Positions 8,494-17,529 of a stretch of 64,000 nt of DNA are shown here, in pieces. Both the position numbers and the translations under genes were made by a program. The notes under the pieces are model-generated. The model was given only the letters and a program-made list of their open reading frames with translations. It did not search any database and was not told where the DNA came from. Location: contig CBESWG010000014.1 in NCBI GenBank assembly GCA_965533275.1, forward strand, positions 10,427 to 74,426. The letters run 5' to 3'. Origin of the DNA: JAUXEH01 sp965533275. GTDB lineage: Bacteria; Acidobacteriota; Aminicenantia; Aminicenantales; Aminicenantaceae. Each line of letters begins with the position of its first letter. Position 1 is the stretch's first letter.

Positions 8494-8885
8494 TGTTTCA
8501 TTCTAGAGAGCGCGGCTGCGGCCTCGACCAGAAACACCGGGATGACTGTGGAGAATCCGGCGATGAAGGCGTAGATCCGCCCTGAAAAGAAGAAAATTAT
8601 AATCGAAAAGAGGGCGATAATCAATACGAGCCGCAGCCCGAAAAAAAATAGTGCGGACCGGACGGCATGCTTCTTGCCTGCCTGTAAAAAACGGGTCACG
8701 GATTGGCGGAGCGAGATGAAACCCAGGGATGACAGCGCCCCCCCCAGGAACACAAAGAGCCCGGTGCCTGCGTCGAAGGCCAGCAGGGCCCCCAGGGCCA
8801 GGATCGCAGCCAGGGCCAGGATCTCCCAGGGGATGCGTTTCAGGATCGCCTCGTCGCTCTGGGAGGAGTGAGATGTTGCGTTCAT
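8481..8885 (-). CDS. atpI: ATP synthase subunit I family protein (AtpI)
   Basis: A 134-residue, four-helix membrane protein matching the AtpI family (LFVFLGGALSSLGFISLRQSV, FFFGLRLVLIIALF). Such proteins help assemble the c ring or supply Mg2+. Its 3' end overlaps the start of atpB by 13 bp. Function is assigned from helix pattern, size and position in the atpZ-I-B-E order, since the family diverges strongly in sequence. Confidence 0.8.
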   Translation of the reverse strand: MNATSHSSQSDEAILKRIPWEILALAAILALGALLAFDAGTGLFVFLGGALSSLGFISLRQSVTRFLQAGKKHAVRSALFFFGLRLVLIIALFSIIIFFFSGRIYAFIAGFSTVIPVFLVEAAAALSRMKQWKH

Positions 8886-8946
8886 GTTGGTCGTTTTCGG
8901 GGTAGAGCGTAGTGTATCAGCCTTTGAACGGTCTTGTCTATTCCTT

Positions 8947-9189
8947 TCAGACGGCAGGAGGGTCGGAAGGCGGTTGATGGCGGCGGATGCCCCGGAAGAG
9001 GCTGATAAATCCCGACGCGATTCCCAGCAGGAGAAAGATGAGCAGCATCCAGGGATGCGTGTTCAGAAGCTTGTCCAGCTGGTATCCGAAAAACAGGCCC
9101 ACGGCTATGGAGGAGGGGAGCATCAGGCCCAGCGAGCTCAACTCGGCTGCACGGCGCCACTTGGGCGGTGGGGGGGTCTCATCCATCAT
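8947..9189 (-). CDS. atpZ: AtpZ/AtpI family Fo accessory protein
   Basis: An 80-residue protein with two transmembrane helices and the family pattern LGLMLPSSIAVGLFFGYQLDKLLNTHPWMLLIFLLLGIASGFISLFR. AtpZ-type proteins act with AtpI in c-ring assembly or Mg2+/Ca2+ supply. It is the first gene of the Fo operon. Two adjacent ATGs (9189, 9186) lie only 9-12 bp after a TAGAAT -10 element, so the transcript may be almost leaderless. It is divergent from lptD. Confidence 0.82.
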   Translation of the reverse strand: MMDETPPPPKWRRAAELSSLGLMLPSSIAVGLFFGYQLDKLLNTHPWMLLIFLLLGIASGFISLFRGIRRHQPPSDPPAV

Positions 9190-9198
9190 GCTATTCCC

Positions 9199-9204
9199 AT
9201 TCTA
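9199..9204 (-). promoter_or_regulatory. -10 element of the atpZ-lpxD operon
   Basis: TAGAAT on the minus strand ends 9 bp before the first ATG of atpZ; the matching -35 (TCAATC region) is weak. The expected start of transcription is within about 3-6 nt of the initiation codon. Confidence 0.45.
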
Positions 9205-9223
9205 GCACAAAGTCCGCGCCGGA

Positions 9224-9252
9224 TTGAATTGATTCTCCCCTGGGCTTATGCT
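9224..9252 (+). promoter_or_regulatory. Sigma-70-type promoter of lptD
   Basis: TTGAAT (9224-9229), a 17-bp spacer and TATGCT (9247-9252). The lptD ATG at 9265 begins 12 bp after the -10, leaving a leader of roughly 5-7 nt and no Shine-Dalgarno. Confidence 0.6.
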
Positions 9253-9264
9253 ACAGTTTTTTTA

Positions 9265-11406
9265 ATGTCCAAGGCGCGGTTCCTCCTTGTTGCTCTGGCT
9301 GCGAGTTTACTGTTCTCGCCCGGGTGGATCCATGGCCAGGCTGCCGCTTCGGGCTCCGAGATCAAGGTCGTGGCCGAACACGAGGAGCGGGTGGGTGATA
9401 TTTTCCGTGCTTGGGGGAAGGTCCGCATCGAATATAAGGAGCTCAAGCTCTTTGCCGAGTGGGTCGAGATCAACACCGTGACCAAGGACGTCCTGGCCAG
9501 GGGAGAACCCGTCACCCTCCACCTGCCGAGTGAAACGATCTCCATGCGGGAGCTCCAGGGCAACCTGGATACTACCGGCGGTTTCCTGGAGGAGGTGTAC
9601 GGCCAGGTTCAGCCCAGCGTGACCTATTCCGCCGAGAGTGTCGAGCGCATCGATCAGGACCTCTTCCATATGGAGCGTGCCTGGTTCACTTCCTGCAGCC
9701 AGCCCACCCCGCGCTGGAGATTTACCAGCAGCAGTGCGAACTTCAAAAAAGAAGACTACATTGAGATGTGGAACTTCGTACTCTACCTCAAGAAGGTCCC
9801 GGTCTTCTACCTCCCATACTTCCGTTATCCCCTGAACGAGGAGCGACACACCGGTTTCCTGATGCCCTCCATAGGCTACAACGGTCAGAAGGGCCTGGCC
9901 CTCTCGCAGAGTTTTTACTGGGCCATGCGGCGCAACATGGACGCCACCTTCCACATGGACTACTATTCGGCCCGGGGCCTCGGTGCCGCGGCCGAATACC
10001 GCTACATCTTCCCGCGCGGCATCGGGGGAAAGCTCCAGCTCTACTACTTCAGGTTCAAAGACGAGGACCTGTACGACACAAAAAACGCCTACATCGTCCG
10101 TTTCAACCACAACCAGCCGCTGCCCTATGATTTCCGGTTGGTTGCCGATGTCGACTGGCAGAGTTCCTTCGATTTCCTGAGGGAGTTCGACAACAACTTC
10201 AAGCGGGCCACGGTCTCCAACCGGAGTTCTCAGGTCTACCTCTCGCGTTCCTGGTCCTATTTCAACTGGAACTTCCGAGTCTCCCGGTTCGAGACCTACT
10301 ATCGGGACCGAGACAGCTCCATCATCCGGCTCAACCTGCCTGAGGCGGGCTTCACCGCCTCCCGCATCAAGCTCTTTTCCCCGCTGTTTTTCTCCTTCAA
10401 TACCGCCTTCAACAGCTGGGAATACGGCTGGGACGATCAGTATGAGGAGGGGACCCAGCGCAAGTCCCAGAGTTTTTTCTTCCGACCCACTCTGTTCCTG
10501 CCCTTCACGGCCATCCCCTGGATGTCGGTCAATGCCACCGTCACCGCCAACCTGGATTATTATTTCCAGAGCTATGCGCCCGGGACCAGTACGGTGGTGA
10601 ACGAGCCCCTGTTTACGCAGAGCCATTCCTCCAGCCTGGAGCTCTTGGGGCCGACATTCGTCAAGGTGTTCTTCGACAATGATGGAGAGCCCAAGCTCAA
10701 GCACGTCCTGGAGCCCACGCTGCGCTTTGTCTACGATAGCCCCGTCTCCGCCTCGGACCGCATCATCACGCCCCGGTTCTTCATACGGGACTACTACCTG
10801 TTCTACGGGATCACCAACAGCCTCATGATCAAGGAGGAACGCGGCAACCGCGACCTCGTCACCGTGTCTTTCGGTCAGAGGTACTATTTAGATCCGGCCA
10901 CGGGACCCCTCCAGAACTATGAGGTGAACGGCGAGATCCCGGAATTCTCCGATTTTGAGGGCAGCGTCCGTTATCTGCCCTCGATTCGCTACAACCTGAA
11001 TTTCAGCGCGGCCTACAATCCCTACGAGAACAAGTTCTCGCGGCTGCGCCTCAGCCTGAACCTGGGCGCCCCGACCGATAATCTGTTCATGAGGGTCAAC
11101 TGGTACAAGAGTACGGATCCCTACCGGCAGGAGACCGCCTTTACGCGCCATCAGATCGGGCTTTACACCGGCATCAAGATCCCCCGCTGGTCGCTGGACA
11201 CGCTAGCGCAGCTTGATTACAACATCCAGGAAAACGAGCTGATGTACTCGGCCCTGTCCGTGGTCTATCATTACCAGTGTATTGATTTCAGGGCGGACCT
11301 TAGAGTATTCTATTTCCGGGATACGCCCGAGGTGCAGTTCAGCTTCTCCTTTGAGCTCGGAAACATCGGGCGGTCGACGGACTTCCTGGGAGGGCTGGGA
11401 TTCTAG
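9265..11406 (+). CDS. lptD: LPS-assembly protein LptD (OstA)
   Basis: Outer-membrane translocon that inserts LPS into the outer leaflet. The 713 residues start with a signal peptide (MSKARFLLVALAASLLF), then an OstA/LptA-like jelly-roll (~45-150) and a large beta-barrel ending in the insertion signal GGLGF with terminal Phe. Enterobacterial LptD uses two interdomain disulfides; here I see a candidate pair only, Cys144 (FTSC) and Cys672 (YQC). The ATG at 9265 was chosen because the signal peptide and promoter fit it; the open frame extends further upstream. It is divergent from the atp operon. Confidence 0.9.
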   Translation: MSKARFLLVALAASLLFSPGWIHGQAAASGSEIKVVAEHEERVGDIFRAWGKVRIEYKELKLFAEWVEINTVTKDVLARGEPVTLHLPSETISMRELQGNLDTTGGFLEEVYGQVQPSVTYSAESVERIDQDLFHMERAWFTSCSQPTPRWRFTSSSANFKKEDYIEMWNFVLYLKKVPVFYLPYFRYPLNEERHTGFLMPSIGYNGQKGLALSQSFYWAMRRNMDATFHMDYYSARGLGAAAEYRYIFPRGIGGKLQLYYFRFKDEDLYDTKNAYIVRFNHNQPLPYDFRLVADVDWQSSFDFLREFDNNFKRATVSNRSSQVYLSRSWSYFNWNFRVSRFETYYRDRDSSIIRLNLPEAGFTASRIKLFSPLFFSFNTAFNSWEYGWDDQYEEGTQRKSQSFFFRPTLFLPFTAIPWMSVNATVTANLDYYFQSYAPGTSTVVNEPLFTQSHSSSLELLGPTFVKVFFDNDGEPKLKHVLEPTLRFVYDSPVSASDRIITPRFFIRDYYLFYGITNSLMIKEERGNRDLVTVSFGQRYYLDPATGPLQNYEVNGEIPEFSDFEGSVRYLPSIRYNLNFSAAYNPYENKFSRLRLSLNLGAPTDNLFMRVNWYKSTDPYRQETAFTRHQIGLYTGIKIPRWSLDTLAQLDYNIQENELMYSALSVVYHYQCIDFRADLRVFYFRDTPEVQFSFSFELGNIGRSTDFLGGLGF

Positions 11407-11450
11407 CCGGTTGCCCGACTTAAAGCAGGGAGAAGGAGCGGACAGAGAGC

Positions 11451-12515
11451 ATGAAGGGATTGATCCTGAGCGGTGGCAGGGGCACGCGACTGAGGCCCCT
11501 CACATTCACACAAGCTAAACAGCTGGTCCCTGTGGCCAACAAGCCCGTCCTCTTCTACGGCATAGAGGCCCTGTGCGACGCAGGCATAGATGAGATCGGG
11601 ATCGTGGTGGGGGACACCCACAAAGAGATCCGGGCGGCCGTGGGCGACGGTTCCCGTTGGGGAGCCCGTTTCACGTTCATCGAGCAGGAGGCTCCCCTGG
11701 GATTGGCGCATGCGGTCAAGATCTCTCGGGATTTCCTGGGAGATGATGCCTTCGTCATGTATCTGGGTGATAACATACTCAAGAGCGGGATCAAGTCTCT
11801 GGTGGAGGAGTTCGGGGCGGAACGCCCCAACGCTCTCATCCTACTGACCGAAGTCCCCAACCCCCACATGTTCGGTGTGGCGGAACTCGAAGGGGGGCGT
11901 GTGGTCAACCTGGTGGAAAAGCCCAAGAACCCGCCCAGCAACCTGGCCCTGGTCGGAGTCTACATGTTTGATTCCCACATCTTCGAGGCGGTGGATGCCA
12001 TCGAGCCCTCCTGGCGGAACGAGCTCGAGATAACAGACGCCATCCAGCACCTGGTGACATCAGGATTTGAGGTGAGGTCCCATCTCGTGAAGGGGTGGTG
12101 GAAAGACACGGGCAAGCTGGAGGACATCCTGGAGGCAAACCGGCTGATATTGGAGGGCAGCCAGGGACGCATTGCCGGTGAAGTAGACGCTGCCTCCCAG
12201 ATCCACGGCCAGGTGATCCTGGAGGAGGGTGCGGTTGTGCGCGCCAGCATCATCCGCGGCCCGGCTGTCATCGGCAGCCACACCGAGATCGACCACTCCT
12301 ATATCGGCCCCTTCACCTCCATTCAGAAGGACTGCCGGATTTTCCATTCCGAGATCGAAAACAGCATTTTGCTGGAGGGAAGTGAGCTTCGGGACGTGGG
12401 GCCCCGGATCGGAGAAAGCCTGATCGGCCGCGAAGTCAAAATTTACAGGTGCTCTCCCAAGCCCTCGGTTTATCAGTTCATGGTGGGAGACAAGAGCGAG
12501 ATCGGTCTCAAGTGA
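11451..12515 (+). CDS. rmlA: Glucose-1-phosphate thymidylyltransferase, long form
   Basis: Makes dTDP-glucose from glucose 1-phosphate and dTTP. The N-terminal nucleotidyltransferase domain has the signature LSGGRGTRLRPLT followed by KQLVPVANKPV and the metal-binding YLGDN. The C-terminal ~100 residues are left-handed beta-helix repeats (GQVILEEGAVVRASIIRGPAVIG), marking the long RmlA type (354 aa). A GGAGAAGGAG site precedes the ATG. It starts a five-gene nucleotide-sugar run that presumably supplies 6-deoxyhexoses for LPS. Confidence 0.9.
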   Translation: MKGLILSGGRGTRLRPLTFTQAKQLVPVANKPVLFYGIEALCDAGIDEIGIVVGDTHKEIRAAVGDGSRWGARFTFIEQEAPLGLAHAVKISRDFLGDDAFVMYLGDNILKSGIKSLVEEFGAERPNALILLTEVPNPHMFGVAELEGGRVVNLVEKPKNPPSNLALVGVYMFDSHIFEAVDAIEPSWRNELEITDAIQHLVTSGFEVRSHLVKGWWKDTGKLEDILEANRLILEGSQGRIAGEVDAASQIHGQVILEEGAVVRASIIRGPAVIGSHTEIDHSYIGPFTSIQKDCRIFHSEIENSILLEGSELRDVGPRIGESLIGREVKIYRCSPKPSVYQFMVGDKSEIGLK

Positions 12516-12540
12516 CCGGGCTCTGGGAAAGGAGAAGGCA

Positions 12541-12996
12541 ATGATCGCAGGCGTCAAGACCAAGCAGCTGAGAGTCATCCCCGACGAGAGGGGTCATTTG
12601 ATGGAGATCCTCCGGTGCGATGACGATCTGTTCCAGAATTTTGGACAGGCATACGTGACCACCACCTATCCCGGCGTGGTCAAGGCCTGGCATCTGCATA
12701 CGAGACAGACCGATAACGTCGTGTGTGTGGGAGGGATGATCAAACTGGTGCTGTTCGATCCCAGGGAGGATTCTGCCACCCAGGGAGAAGTCATGCAGCG
12801 CTATCTCGGAATTCATAACCCCCTTCTGGTGCAGATCCCGCCCCAGATCTGCCATGGATGGATGTGCATCAGCCCGGAGGAGGCCCTCATCGTCAACTGC
12901 CCCACAGAGGCCTACAACGCTGCCGATCCTGATGAGGTGCGGATCGATCCCCATGACAACAACATCCCCTATGACTGGAGCCGCAAGGATGGCTGA
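12541..12996 (+). CDS. RmlC-like dTDP-4-dehydro-6-deoxyhexose epimerase family cupin
   Basis: A 151-residue cupin related to dTDP-4-dehydrorhamnose 3,5-epimerase: VTTTYPGVVKAWHLHTRQ supplies the catalytic-type histidines and DNVVCVGGMIKLVLFDPRE the core barrel. It is shorter than classical RmlC (~180 aa), so it could be an isomerase or 3-epimerase rather than the rhamnose enzyme. Its 3' end overlaps rmlB by 8 bp, supporting a dTDP-sugar role. Confidence 0.75.
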   Translation: MIAGVKTKQLRVIPDERGHLMEILRCDDDLFQNFGQAYVTTTYPGVVKAWHLHTRQTDNVVCVGGMIKLVLFDPREDSATQGEVMQRYLGIHNPLLVQIPPQICHGWMCISPEEALIVNCPTEAYNAADPDEVRIDPHDNNIPYDWSRKDG

Positions 12997-14020
12997 GCGG
13001 AACCTGGAGGGGAAGACGATCCTGGTGACTGGAGGGGCCGGGTTCATCGGCAGCAACCTGATCCACTTCCTCCTCCGCAGCCAGCCAGACTGCCGGGTGA
13101 TCAACCTGGACAAGCTGACCTATGCGGGCAATCCGGACAATCTGAGGGACATCGAACAGGACCCGCGCTACGAATTCGTGTTGGGGGACATCCGGGACAG
13201 GGACACGGTCGCCCCCCTGTTCGATCGGGCCGACGTGGTGGTCCACCTGGCAGCCGAGACCCACGTGGACCGCTCCATCGTGGATGCAGGGGAGTTCGTG
13301 CTCACGGATGTTTACGGGAGCTTCATCCTATTCGAGGCCCTGCGCCAGGCTGAGATCGAGGTCTTCCTGCATGTGTCGACCGACGAAGTGTACGGCAGCC
13401 GGGATGAGGGTTTCTTCTCCGAAGAGGATCCCCTCAATCCTTCCTCGCCCTATGCCGCCTCCAAGGCCGGCGCAGATCGGCTGGGGTATTCCTATGTGGT
13501 GACCTACGGCCTGCCCATCGTCATCATCCGGCCCAGCAACAACTATGGACCCTACCAGTACCCTGAGAAATTCATCCCGCTTTTCGCCACTAACGCCCTC
13601 GAGGACAAAAAACTGCCTCTGTACGGCCGAGGCACCAACGTCCGGGACTGGCTGTTCGTGGAGGACCACTGCCGGGCCATCGACCTCGTCCTCCGGAAGG
13701 GGACCCTGGGTGAGGTCTATAACGTGGGGGCCAATGCCGAGGTCCCGAACCTGGAAGTGGCGGAAACGATCGTTGACCTCCTGGGCAAACCCAGGGAGCT
13801 TATCACTCAAGTTCAGGACCGCCTGGGCCACGACCGGCGGTACGCCCTGGAGTGCAGCAAACTCCATGCCCTGGGATGGAAGCCGGAACAGAACTTTCCC
13901 CGGGGCCTGGAAACAACCGTGGCTTGGTACAGGGATAATCCGGAATGGTGGCATAAGATCAAGGAACAGAGCGAAGAGTTCCGGCGGTTCCATGACGCAT
14001 ATTATTCGGATCGCAAATAG
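12989..14020 (+). CDS. rmlB: dTDP-glucose 4,6-dehydratase
   Basis: Converts dTDP-glucose to dTDP-4-keto-6-deoxyglucose. This 343-residue extended SDR has the NAD motif TGGAGFIGS, the catalytic STDEVYG segment with Asp and Glu following the Thr, and YAASKAGAD (Tyr-x3-Lys). The ATG at 12989 (MAERNLEGK) is used because the sequence before it reads through rmlC in another frame. It acts directly after the rmlA product. No rmlD is recognised, so the final sugar is unknown. Confidence 0.92.
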   Translation: MAERNLEGKTILVTGGAGFIGSNLIHFLLRSQPDCRVINLDKLTYAGNPDNLRDIEQDPRYEFVLGDIRDRDTVAPLFDRADVVVHLAAETHVDRSIVDAGEFVLTDVYGSFILFEALRQAEIEVFLHVSTDEVYGSRDEGFFSEEDPLNPSSPYAASKAGADRLGYSYVVTYGLPIVIIRPSNNYGPYQYPEKFIPLFATNALEDKKLPLYGRGTNVRDWLFVEDHCRAIDLVLRKGTLGEVYNVGANAEVPNLEVAETIVDLLGKPRELITQVQDRLGHDRRYALECSKLHALGWKPEQNFPRGLETTVAWYRDNPEWWHKIKEQSEEFRRFHDAYYSDRK

Positions 14021-14033
14021 GAAAGGAGATCCC

Positions 14034-14990
14034 ATGAGAGCACTGATCACGGGCATTACAGGCTTCGCAGGGAGCCATCTGGCGGACTACATCCTGGAAA
14101 ATCATCCGGAGGCCGAGGTCTATGGGCTGATCCGCTGGCGCAGCCGGATGGAGAACGTCCAGCACATCCGGGATCGGATCCACCTGCTGGAAGCGGACCT
14201 GAAGGACATGGTGTCCCTGAAAAAGGCCCTGGCCGAGATCGAGCCGGACCGCATCTTCCATCTGGCCGCACAGAGTTTCGTCCCCACGTCCTGGCGAGCT
14301 CCGGCCGAGACATTCGCCATCAATAGCATCGGGCAGATCAACCTGTTCGAGGCGGTGCTCGACCTGGGGCTCACTCCGCGCATCCAGATCGCAGGTTCCA
14401 GCGAAGAGTATGGGCTGGTACATCCGGATGAGGTGCCCATGACGGAATCCAATCCCCTCCGCCCCCTCAGCCCCTATGCGGTGAGCAAGGTGGCCCAGGA
14501 CTTTCTGGGCTACCAGTACTTCAAGAGCTACGGACTGCATGTCGTCCGGACCCGGGGATTCAATCACACCGGGCCCCGTCGGGGCGAGGTTTTCATCTGC
14601 TCCAATTTTGCTAGGCAGATCGTCGAGATCGAGAAGAAACTGCGGGATCCCGTCCTCTTCGTCGGCAACCTGGAAGCCAAGCGAGATTTCACCGACGTGC
14701 GGGACACGGTGCGGGCCTACTGGCTGAGCCTGGAAAAAGGCGAGGCCGGAGAGGTCTACAACATCGGGTCGGGGATCGCCTTCACCGCCCAGGAGATCCT
14801 GGATAAGCTCCTGGCCCTGACCGAGGCGGACGTACGGATCGAGGTCGATCCCCTGCGCCTGCGCCCCTCCGATGTGATGATCCTGCTCTCCGATGCCAGC
14901 AAGTTTCGGGCGATATCCGGGTGGGAGCCCCGCATCCCCTTCGAGCAGTCGCTGCAGGACCTGCTCGAGTACTGGAGAGCGAGGCTTTGA
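14034..14990 (+). CDS. NAD-dependent epimerase/dehydratase (GDP-6-deoxy-mannose reductase/dehydratase-like)
   Basis: A 318-residue extended SDR: ITGITGFAGSHLADYIL (cofactor loop), HLAAQSFVPTSW, GSSEEYG and YAVSKVAQD (Tyr-x3-Lys). TGFAGSHL and RGFNHTGPRR resemble GDP-4-keto-6-deoxy-D-mannose reductase and GDP-mannose dehydratase. The ATG at 14034 has AAAGGAGA upstream; the open frame before it lies antisense-free inside rmlB and is not coding. Substrate cannot be fixed from sequence; a role in a deoxyhexose for LPS is likely. Confidence 0.82.
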   Translation: MRALITGITGFAGSHLADYILENHPEAEVYGLIRWRSRMENVQHIRDRIHLLEADLKDMVSLKKALAEIEPDRIFHLAAQSFVPTSWRAPAETFAINSIGQINLFEAVLDLGLTPRIQIAGSSEEYGLVHPDEVPMTESNPLRPLSPYAVSKVAQDFLGYQYFKSYGLHVVRTRGFNHTGPRRGEVFICSNFARQIVEIEKKLRDPVLFVGNLEAKRDFTDVRDTVRAYWLSLEKGEAGEVYNIGSGIAFTAQEILDKLLALTEADVRIEVDPLRLRPSDVMILLSDASKFRAISGWEPRIPFEQSLQDLLEYWRARL

Positions 14991-15937
14991 CGAAGCGTAT
15001 CCTCGTCACCGGAGCAACGGGTTTCGTGGGCGCTCATCTCCTTCAAGCCCTGGACCGGACGGATACTCAGATCTTCGGTACCTCTTTTCCCCATGAGCCG
15101 GGCCCGCCTGGATTGTCCTGTGCGAGCCAACTCTGCCGTTTGGACCTGCGACAGTCAACGGCTGTAGCCGCTCTGATCCGAGAGGCACAACCCGCTTGGG
15201 TGTTTCATCTGGCTGCCGTATCCAATGTCGGCCACTCCTGGACAAGGCGCTTCGAGACACTGGAGACGAACCTGCTGGGAACCCTGAACCTCCTGGAGGC
15301 GGTCAGGACACATGCACCCGAGGCCCGGGTCCTGTTCGTGAGCTCGTCAGAAGTCTATGCCGATCCGCCCCCGAACGGTCAGGGCCTGAGGGAAACGGAC
15401 GAAATCCGGCCGATCAGCCCCTATGCCTTCAGCAAGATCAGCGGCGAGCAGCTCTGCCGTTTCTACATCGAAGTGGAGGGGCTGGACATCGTCATCTCGC
15501 GTGCATTTCCGCACTCAGGTCCGGGCCAGAGCCCCGACTTCGTATGTTCCGACTGGGGCCGCCAGATCGCCCTTATTGAAAAGGGAGACCTGGCTCCCGA
15601 GATCCGGGTGGGCAACATCGAGGTTTTCAGGGATTTCTGCGATGTCCGGGATGTGGTCCTGGCCTACATAAGCCTGCTGGAGCGGGGAAAACGCGGCGAG
15701 GCCTACAATGTGTCGTCCGGGAATGCAGTTTCCCTGAAGCACATCCTCGAGCGGCTCCTGTCCCAGTCCCCCTCCACCGTTGAGGTCCTGGTCGATCCCA
15801 CAAAACTCCGCAAGACCGACATCGTCCGGCTGCAGGGTGATAACCGTAAACTCCGGGAGGCCACAGGGTGGCAGCCGGGTATTCCTCTGGAGCGCATGTT
15901 ATCCGATCTGTTGGAATTCTGGCGGGGATCTGTGTGA
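14987..15937 (+). CDS. NAD-dependent epimerase/dehydratase, paralogue of the preceding gene
   Basis: A 316-residue extended SDR with VTGATGFVGAHLL, FHLAAVSNVGHSW, SSSEVYADPP and YAFSKISGE. It resembles the preceding protein, down to RDFCDVRDVVLAY against RDFTDVRDTVRAY, suggesting a tandem duplication that diverged. I chose the TTG at 14987, which overlaps the upstream TGA (TTGA) and has GGAGAG 9 nt before it; no ATG gives a better start. It ends the sugar operon 43 bp before convergent purF. Confidence 0.8.
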   Translation: MTKRILVTGATGFVGAHLLQALDRTDTQIFGTSFPHEPGPPGLSCASQLCRLDLRQSTAVAALIREAQPAWVFHLAAVSNVGHSWTRRFETLETNLLGTLNLLEAVRTHAPEARVLFVSSSEVYADPPPNGQGLRETDEIRPISPYAFSKISGEQLCRFYIEVEGLDIVISRAFPHSGPGQSPDFVCSDWGRQIALIEKGDLAPEIRVGNIEVFRDFCDVRDVVLAYISLLERGKRGEAYNVSSGNAVSLKHILERLLSQSPSTVEVLVDPTKLRKTDIVRLQGDNRKLREATGWQPGIPLERMLSDLLEFWRGSV

Positions 15938-15979
15938 TCCTACGGCCGGCAAGGACCGGTCTCTTCCCTCTTTTGGTCT

Positions 15980-17449
15980 TCAGATATTGAGTTGCAGCTG
16001 CTCTTTTTGGAGGCCTCTTCTCTCTTTCTCTATAGCTTCCAGGTCATCCTGAGTGATGTCACCCGTGGGATAGTTCCCGTCGAAGCAGGCCCCGCAGAAG
16101 TGGTCCAGCTGTTCGTTGCCCATGTGGACGGCCTTTTTAAGGGAATCCAGGGATTGATAGATGACCCGATCGGCCCCGATCTTGCGGGCGACCTCATCCG
16201 GCGTGGAATCTGCAGCAACAAATTCCTGATGGGTTTGCATATCGATGCCGTAAACACAGGGGAAGCGCAGGGGAGGGGAATAGGATCCGAAGTAGACCTT
16301 TTTGGCCCCGCATTCCCGGACCATTTCGATGATGGCCCGTGAGGTGTTGCCGCGCACGATGCTGTCGTCCACGAGCAGGACATTCCTGCCCCGGAATTCC
16401 GATGCGATGGGATTGAGTTTCTGTCGGACAGAGGTCTTTCGGGACTTGTCCGAGGGCATGATGAAAGTCCTCCCGATGTAGCGGTTTTTGACAAGGGCTT
16501 CCCTGTACTTGAGGTGGAGGGTGCGGGCGATCTCGATGGCGGCATCCCGGGCGGAATCGGGGACCGGGACGACCACATCGATCTTCAGGCCCAGTTTTTT
16601 GATTTCCTGGGCCAGGAGGCGGCCCAGGCGGATGCGGCAGTTATAGACGTTGACTTTGTCGATGAAGGAATCCGGCCGCGCGAAATAGACCCACTCGAAC
16701 AGGCAGGGCGTGTGGGTGTGCTGAACCAGCCGCCGGGTGTGCAGCTGCCGGTTCTTGTCGATGAACAGGACCTGGCCTGGCTTGATGTCCTTGATATCAG
16801 AGAAGTTCATGATGTTCAGGCTCACACTCTCGGAAGCCACTGCGTAGGAGGGGAGCATGCCGTCCTTGCGTTTTCCGTACACCAGGGGTTTGATCCCGTA
16901 GGGATCGCGGAAGGCGACCATCCCCTGCTCTGCGATGTAGGCCACAACAGAATAGCTGCCCTTGACCTTGTCGTAGACGCCCTTGACGGCCGCATAGATG
17001 TGTTCCGGAGTCAGGTGGAGGGCATCCTGCACGGCCAGTTCCTGAGCGAACACATTCAGAACGGCCTCAACATCATTATCGGAATTCAGGATGCGCCGGT
17101 GCTCCAGGAACAGTCTTTCTTTGAGCTCCGCGTAGTTGACCACGTTGCCGTTGTGGGCCATGATGATGCCGAAGGGGGAGTTGACGAAGAAGGGCTGGGC
17201 GTCATCCCCCCGTCCGCCACCCACGGTCGGGTAGCGGGTGTGGCCGATCCCGATGGGGCCGAGCAGCCGCTGTGCATTGGCCGCATCGAAGATGTCGTTG
17301 ACCAGCCCGTTGCCCTTCTTGGTATGGAAGCGCCCGTCATACGTGATCATACCCGCGGAGTCCTGGCCCCGGTGCTGAATGGCCAGGATTCCCTGGTACA
17401 GGTCCTTGAACACGTCTTCGTTGCTGTAGATCCCAATTACACCACACAT
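15980..17449 (-). CDS. purF: Amidophosphoribosyltransferase
   Basis: First committed step of purine synthesis (PRPP plus glutamine to phosphoribosylamine). The 489 residues begin MCGVIGIY, so Cys2 becomes the N-terminal nucleophile by Met removal alone, with no propeptide. The Ntn domain has HRGQDSAGM, and the PRTase domain has the PRPP loop VLLVDDSIVRGNT. Cysteines in TPCLFE, FPCVYG and CGAC match the ligands of the 4Fe-4S cluster seen in the Bacillus-type enzyme. AAAGAGGAAA precedes the ATG. Confidence 0.95.
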   Translation of the reverse strand: MCGVIGIYSNEDVFKDLYQGILAIQHRGQDSAGMITYDGRFHTKKGNGLVNDIFDAANAQRLLGPIGIGHTRYPTVGGGRGDDAQPFFVNSPFGIIMAHNGNVVNYAELKERLFLEHRRILNSDNDVEAVLNVFAQELAVQDALHLTPEHIYAAVKGVYDKVKGSYSVVAYIAEQGMVAFRDPYGIKPLVYGKRKDGMLPSYAVASESVSLNIMNFSDIKDIKPGQVLFIDKNRQLHTRRLVQHTHTPCLFEWVYFARPDSFIDKVNVYNCRIRLGRLLAQEIKKLGLKIDVVVPVPDSARDAAIEIARTLHLKYREALVKNRYIGRTFIMPSDKSRKTSVRQKLNPIASEFRGRNVLLVDDSIVRGNTSRAIIEMVRECGAKKVYFGSYSPPLRFPCVYGIDMQTHQEFVAADSTPDEVARKIGADRVIYQSLDSLKKAVHMGNEQLDHFCGACFDGNYPTGDITQDDLEAIEKERRGLQKEQLQLNI

Positions 17450-17472
17450 TTTTTCCTCTTTTAAACACTACT

Positions 17473-17478
17473 ATTATA
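17473..17478 (-). promoter_or_regulatory. -10 element of purF
   Basis: A perfect TATAAT on the minus strand 23 bp before the purF ATG. The hexamer 17 bp upstream (TTTATC) is a weak -35. Confidence 0.4.
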
Positions 17479-17529
17479 CTCGTTTTTAGGTGTGAGATAA
17501 ACAGAAATGTCGCTTGTGGGGCGGATGTG

